A DNA stretch of 64,000 nucleotides from Variovorax atrisoli 110B (GTDB lineage Bacteria > Pseudomonadota > Gammaproteobacteria > Burkholderiales > Burkholderiaceae_C): assembly GCF_000382045.1 (NCBI RefSeq), contig NZ_KB907450.1, positions 820,204 through 884,203 on the forward strand, in the 5' to 3' direction. Both the position numbers and the translations under genes were made by a program. Shown in pieces: positions 62,633-64,000 of this stretch. Below the pieces are notes generated by a model. The model worked only from the letters and a program-made list of their open reading frames with translations. It searched no databases and was not told where the DNA came from. Position 1 is the stretch's first letter. Each line of letters opens with the position of its first letter.

Positions 62633-62672
62633 CTTGTGCTTCAATGCACAGTCATCAATCGTTAAGCACAAG
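62633..62672. promoter_or_regulatory. 9-bp inverted repeat in HAD/LysR divergent promoter
   Basis: CTTGTGCTT (62633-62641) and AAGCACAAG (62664-62672) are perfect complements with a 22-nt spacer. A third half-site, GCACA (62646-62650), gives TGTGC-N6-GCACA with the left arm. The region lies between the HAD-type gene (minus) and the LysR gene (plus, start 62676). This is the expected place for a LysR-type operator. Confidence 0.6.
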
Positions 62673-62675
62673 TTA

Positions 62676-63605
62676 ATGACGACGATCCAGATCGAGGACA
62701 TGCAGCTTGCCGCCGCCCTGCTGCGCGAGCCATCGCTGAGCGCGGCGGCGCGGGCGCTCGACGTCACGCCGCCGGCGCTGTCGATGCGGCTGCGCAAGCT
62801 GGAGGCGTCGCTCGGCCTGTCGCTGGCCACCCGCACCGCGCGCAAGCTGAGCCTCACGCCCGAGGGCGAGCGCTTCGCGCGCGAGGCGGCCGCGCTGCTC
62901 GGGCAGATCGAGGGGCTGCGCGAATCGATGCAGCGCGACGACCGGCGCCTCACCGGCACGCTGCGCATTGCCGCGCCCTTCGGATACGGTCGCCAGTACA
63001 TCGCGCCGATGCTCGCGCGCTTCGCCAGGCTGCACCCGGGGCTGGGCGTGCAGCTCGACCTGCGCGAGACCCCGTGGCCCGACCGGCACGACGCCGATGC
63101 GGTGATCCACATCGGCACGGTTCGCGATTCGTCATGGGTGGCGCGCACGCTCAGCGCCAACGAGCGCTGGTTGTGCGCCAGCCCTGATTACCTGCGCCAG
63201 CGCGGCACCCCTCGCATGCCGCGCGACGTGTTGCAGCACGACTGCATCTGCATCCGCGAGAACGACGAGGACGTGACGCTGTGGCACCTGCGCCCGGCCG
63301 GCCGCGCAGCCGCCGCCAAGGCCCGCCGGGAAACCCTTCGCATCTCGCCTGCCTACGTCACCAACGACGGCGGCGTGGCCCGGCAGTGGGCCGAACAGGG
63401 CCTGGGCCTGGTACTTCGCTCCGAGTGGGACGCGGCCGATGCGGTGGCACGCGGCACGCTGGTACGCGTGCTGGCCGACTGGCAGTTCGACACCGCGCCG
63501 GTCACGCTGCTGGTACCGACGCGCAAGGGCCGTACGGCGCGGGTGCAGGCCGTCGTCGAGTTCCTCGCCGAGAGCTTCGGCAACAGGGGCGTCAAGGGAA
63601 AGTAG
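62676..63605 (+). CDS. LysR-type transcriptional regulator
   Basis: A 309-residue LTTR. N-terminal helix-turn-helix (LAAALLREPSLSAAARALDV, MRLRKLEASLGLSLATR) and a periplasmic-binding-fold effector domain starting at GTLRIAAPFGYGRQYIAPML. The C-terminus includes GLGLVLRSEWD. It most likely controls itself and the divergent HAD/DSD1 genes through the inverted repeat at 62633-62672. The ATG at 62676 begins only four bases after the right arm of that repeat, which would favour autorepression. Confidence 0.92.
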   Translation: MTTIQIEDMQLAAALLREPSLSAAARALDVTPPALSMRLRKLEASLGLSLATRTARKLSLTPEGERFAREAAALLGQIEGLRESMQRDDRRLTGTLRIAAPFGYGRQYIAPMLARFARLHPGLGVQLDLRETPWPDRHDADAVIHIGTVRDSSWVARTLSANERWLCASPDYLRQRGTPRMPRDVLQHDCICIRENDEDVTLWHLRPAGRAAAAKARRETLRISPAYVTNDGGVARQWAEQGLGLVLRSEWDAADAVARGTLVRVLADWQFDTAPVTLLVPTRKGRTARVQAVVEFLAESFGNRGVKGK

Positions 63606-63700
63606 CTGCGCGCATATCCATAGCCGCATTCCTTCGTTGGCCGCGCCGGCTTGGTGCGCCAACACTCGCAGCTTCGTATTTTCCGGAGGAGAAGCCTGCG

Positions 63701-64000
63701 ATGACCTTTGCTCTCGATCATTTGCCGCCCTCGCGCCGCAGCGTGCTGCAGGCCGGCGCGGCCGCGGCCGTGGTGGGTTCCGGCGGCCTGCTCGCCACCA
63801 TCGCGAATTCGCAGCCGCGCAAGCTCACCTTCGCATGGAGCCAGGCTGGCTTCTGCCTCGCGCCGGTGCCCGTGGCGCTGGAGCGCGGCTTCTTCGAGAA
63901 GAACGGGCTCGACGTCGAGCTGCTCAACTGGGCAGGCTCGTCCGACCAGATGCTGGAGGCGCTGGCCACCGGCAAGGCCGATCTGGGCGTGGGCCTGATC
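63701..64000 (+). CDS. NitT/TauT-type ABC substrate-binding protein, 3' end outside window
   Basis: 100 codons are visible and the frame runs off the window. GGAGGAG precedes the ATG. The N-terminus has a twin-arginine-like motif (SRRSVLQAG) and a hydrophobic segment, then the mature start KLTFAWSQAGFCLAPVPVAL, ERGFFEKNGLDVEL and LATGKADLGVG, which match NMT1/SsuA-like substrate-binding proteins for sulfonates, taurine, nitrate or similar small molecules. The exact substrate cannot be read. It follows the LysR gene by 95 bases and may be under its control. Confidence 0.82.
   Translation, partial: MTFALDHLPPSRRSVLQAGAAAAVVGSGGLLATIANSQPRKLTFAWSQAGFCLAPVPVALERGFFEKNGLDVELLNWAGSSDQMLEALATGKADLGVGLI

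Overview
The window is very GC-rich, with G or C at almost every third codon position. Gene content and gene order fit a beta-proteobacterium of the Burkholderiales, most likely a Comamonadaceae member such as Variovorax; this is inferred from protein style, since no rRNA or marker gene is present. I saw no tRNA, rRNA, CRISPR array, transposase or integrase.

Layout. 1-5.1 kb: the tail of an unknown membrane protein, a DUF6502-type protein overlapping a DUF5666-type lipoprotein, and a small protein built from an internal duplication. 5.4-7.9 kb: a NarL-type sensor kinase and response regulator ending in a strong intrinsic terminator. 8.0-19.0 kb (minus strand): a Tad/Flp pilus locus in transcription order small Flp-like pilin, prepilin peptidase, CpaB, CpaC secretin, lipoprotein, two near-duplicate Flp pilins, TadG, two TadE-like pseudopilins, CpaE, CpaF, TadB, TadC. 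19.6-21.6 kb (plus): three unknown secreted, low-complexity proteins divergent from the pilus genes. 21.6-27.1 kb (minus): a small hypothetical gene, an SbcC/SbcD-like pair, a small membrane protein and an NlpD-like LysM/LytM protein.

27.8-58.7 kb (plus) is the centrepiece: one apparently continuous 31-kb transcription unit. It opens with a hybrid NRPS-PKS (partial C, A, PCP, KS, AT, ACP, aminotransferase), then an NRPS (C-A-PCP-C-PCP, no thioesterase), an Sfp-type phosphopantetheinyl transferase and two alpha/beta-hydrolase-fold proteins with unusual nucleophile positions. It then runs without a break into a Wzx/Wzy-type exopolysaccharide system: Wza, Wzc, initiating sugar-phosphate transferase, GDP-fucose synthase, polymerase, glycosyltransferases, a GH29-like secreted protein, flippase, GalE, a LuxR/NarL-type regulator and ManC. 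The overlaps suggest that a small beta-amino-acid-containing peptide or acyl group and a fucose/mannose-type polysaccharide are made together. Whether the peptide decorates the polymer or is a separate co-regulated product cannot be read from sequence. Two near-identical 13-bp palindromic sites 55 bp apart lie about 420-490 bp upstream, and related palindromes lie upstream of the 4.6-kb gene and the two-component system.

58.6-64.0 kb is an accessory metabolic region: a DJ-1/PfpI protein divergent from a MocR-type regulator, a DSD1-type PLP enzyme, a haloacid-dehalogenase-like protein divergent from a LysR regulator across a perfect 9-bp inverted repeat, and the start of a NitT/TauT-type substrate-binding protein cut by the window edge.
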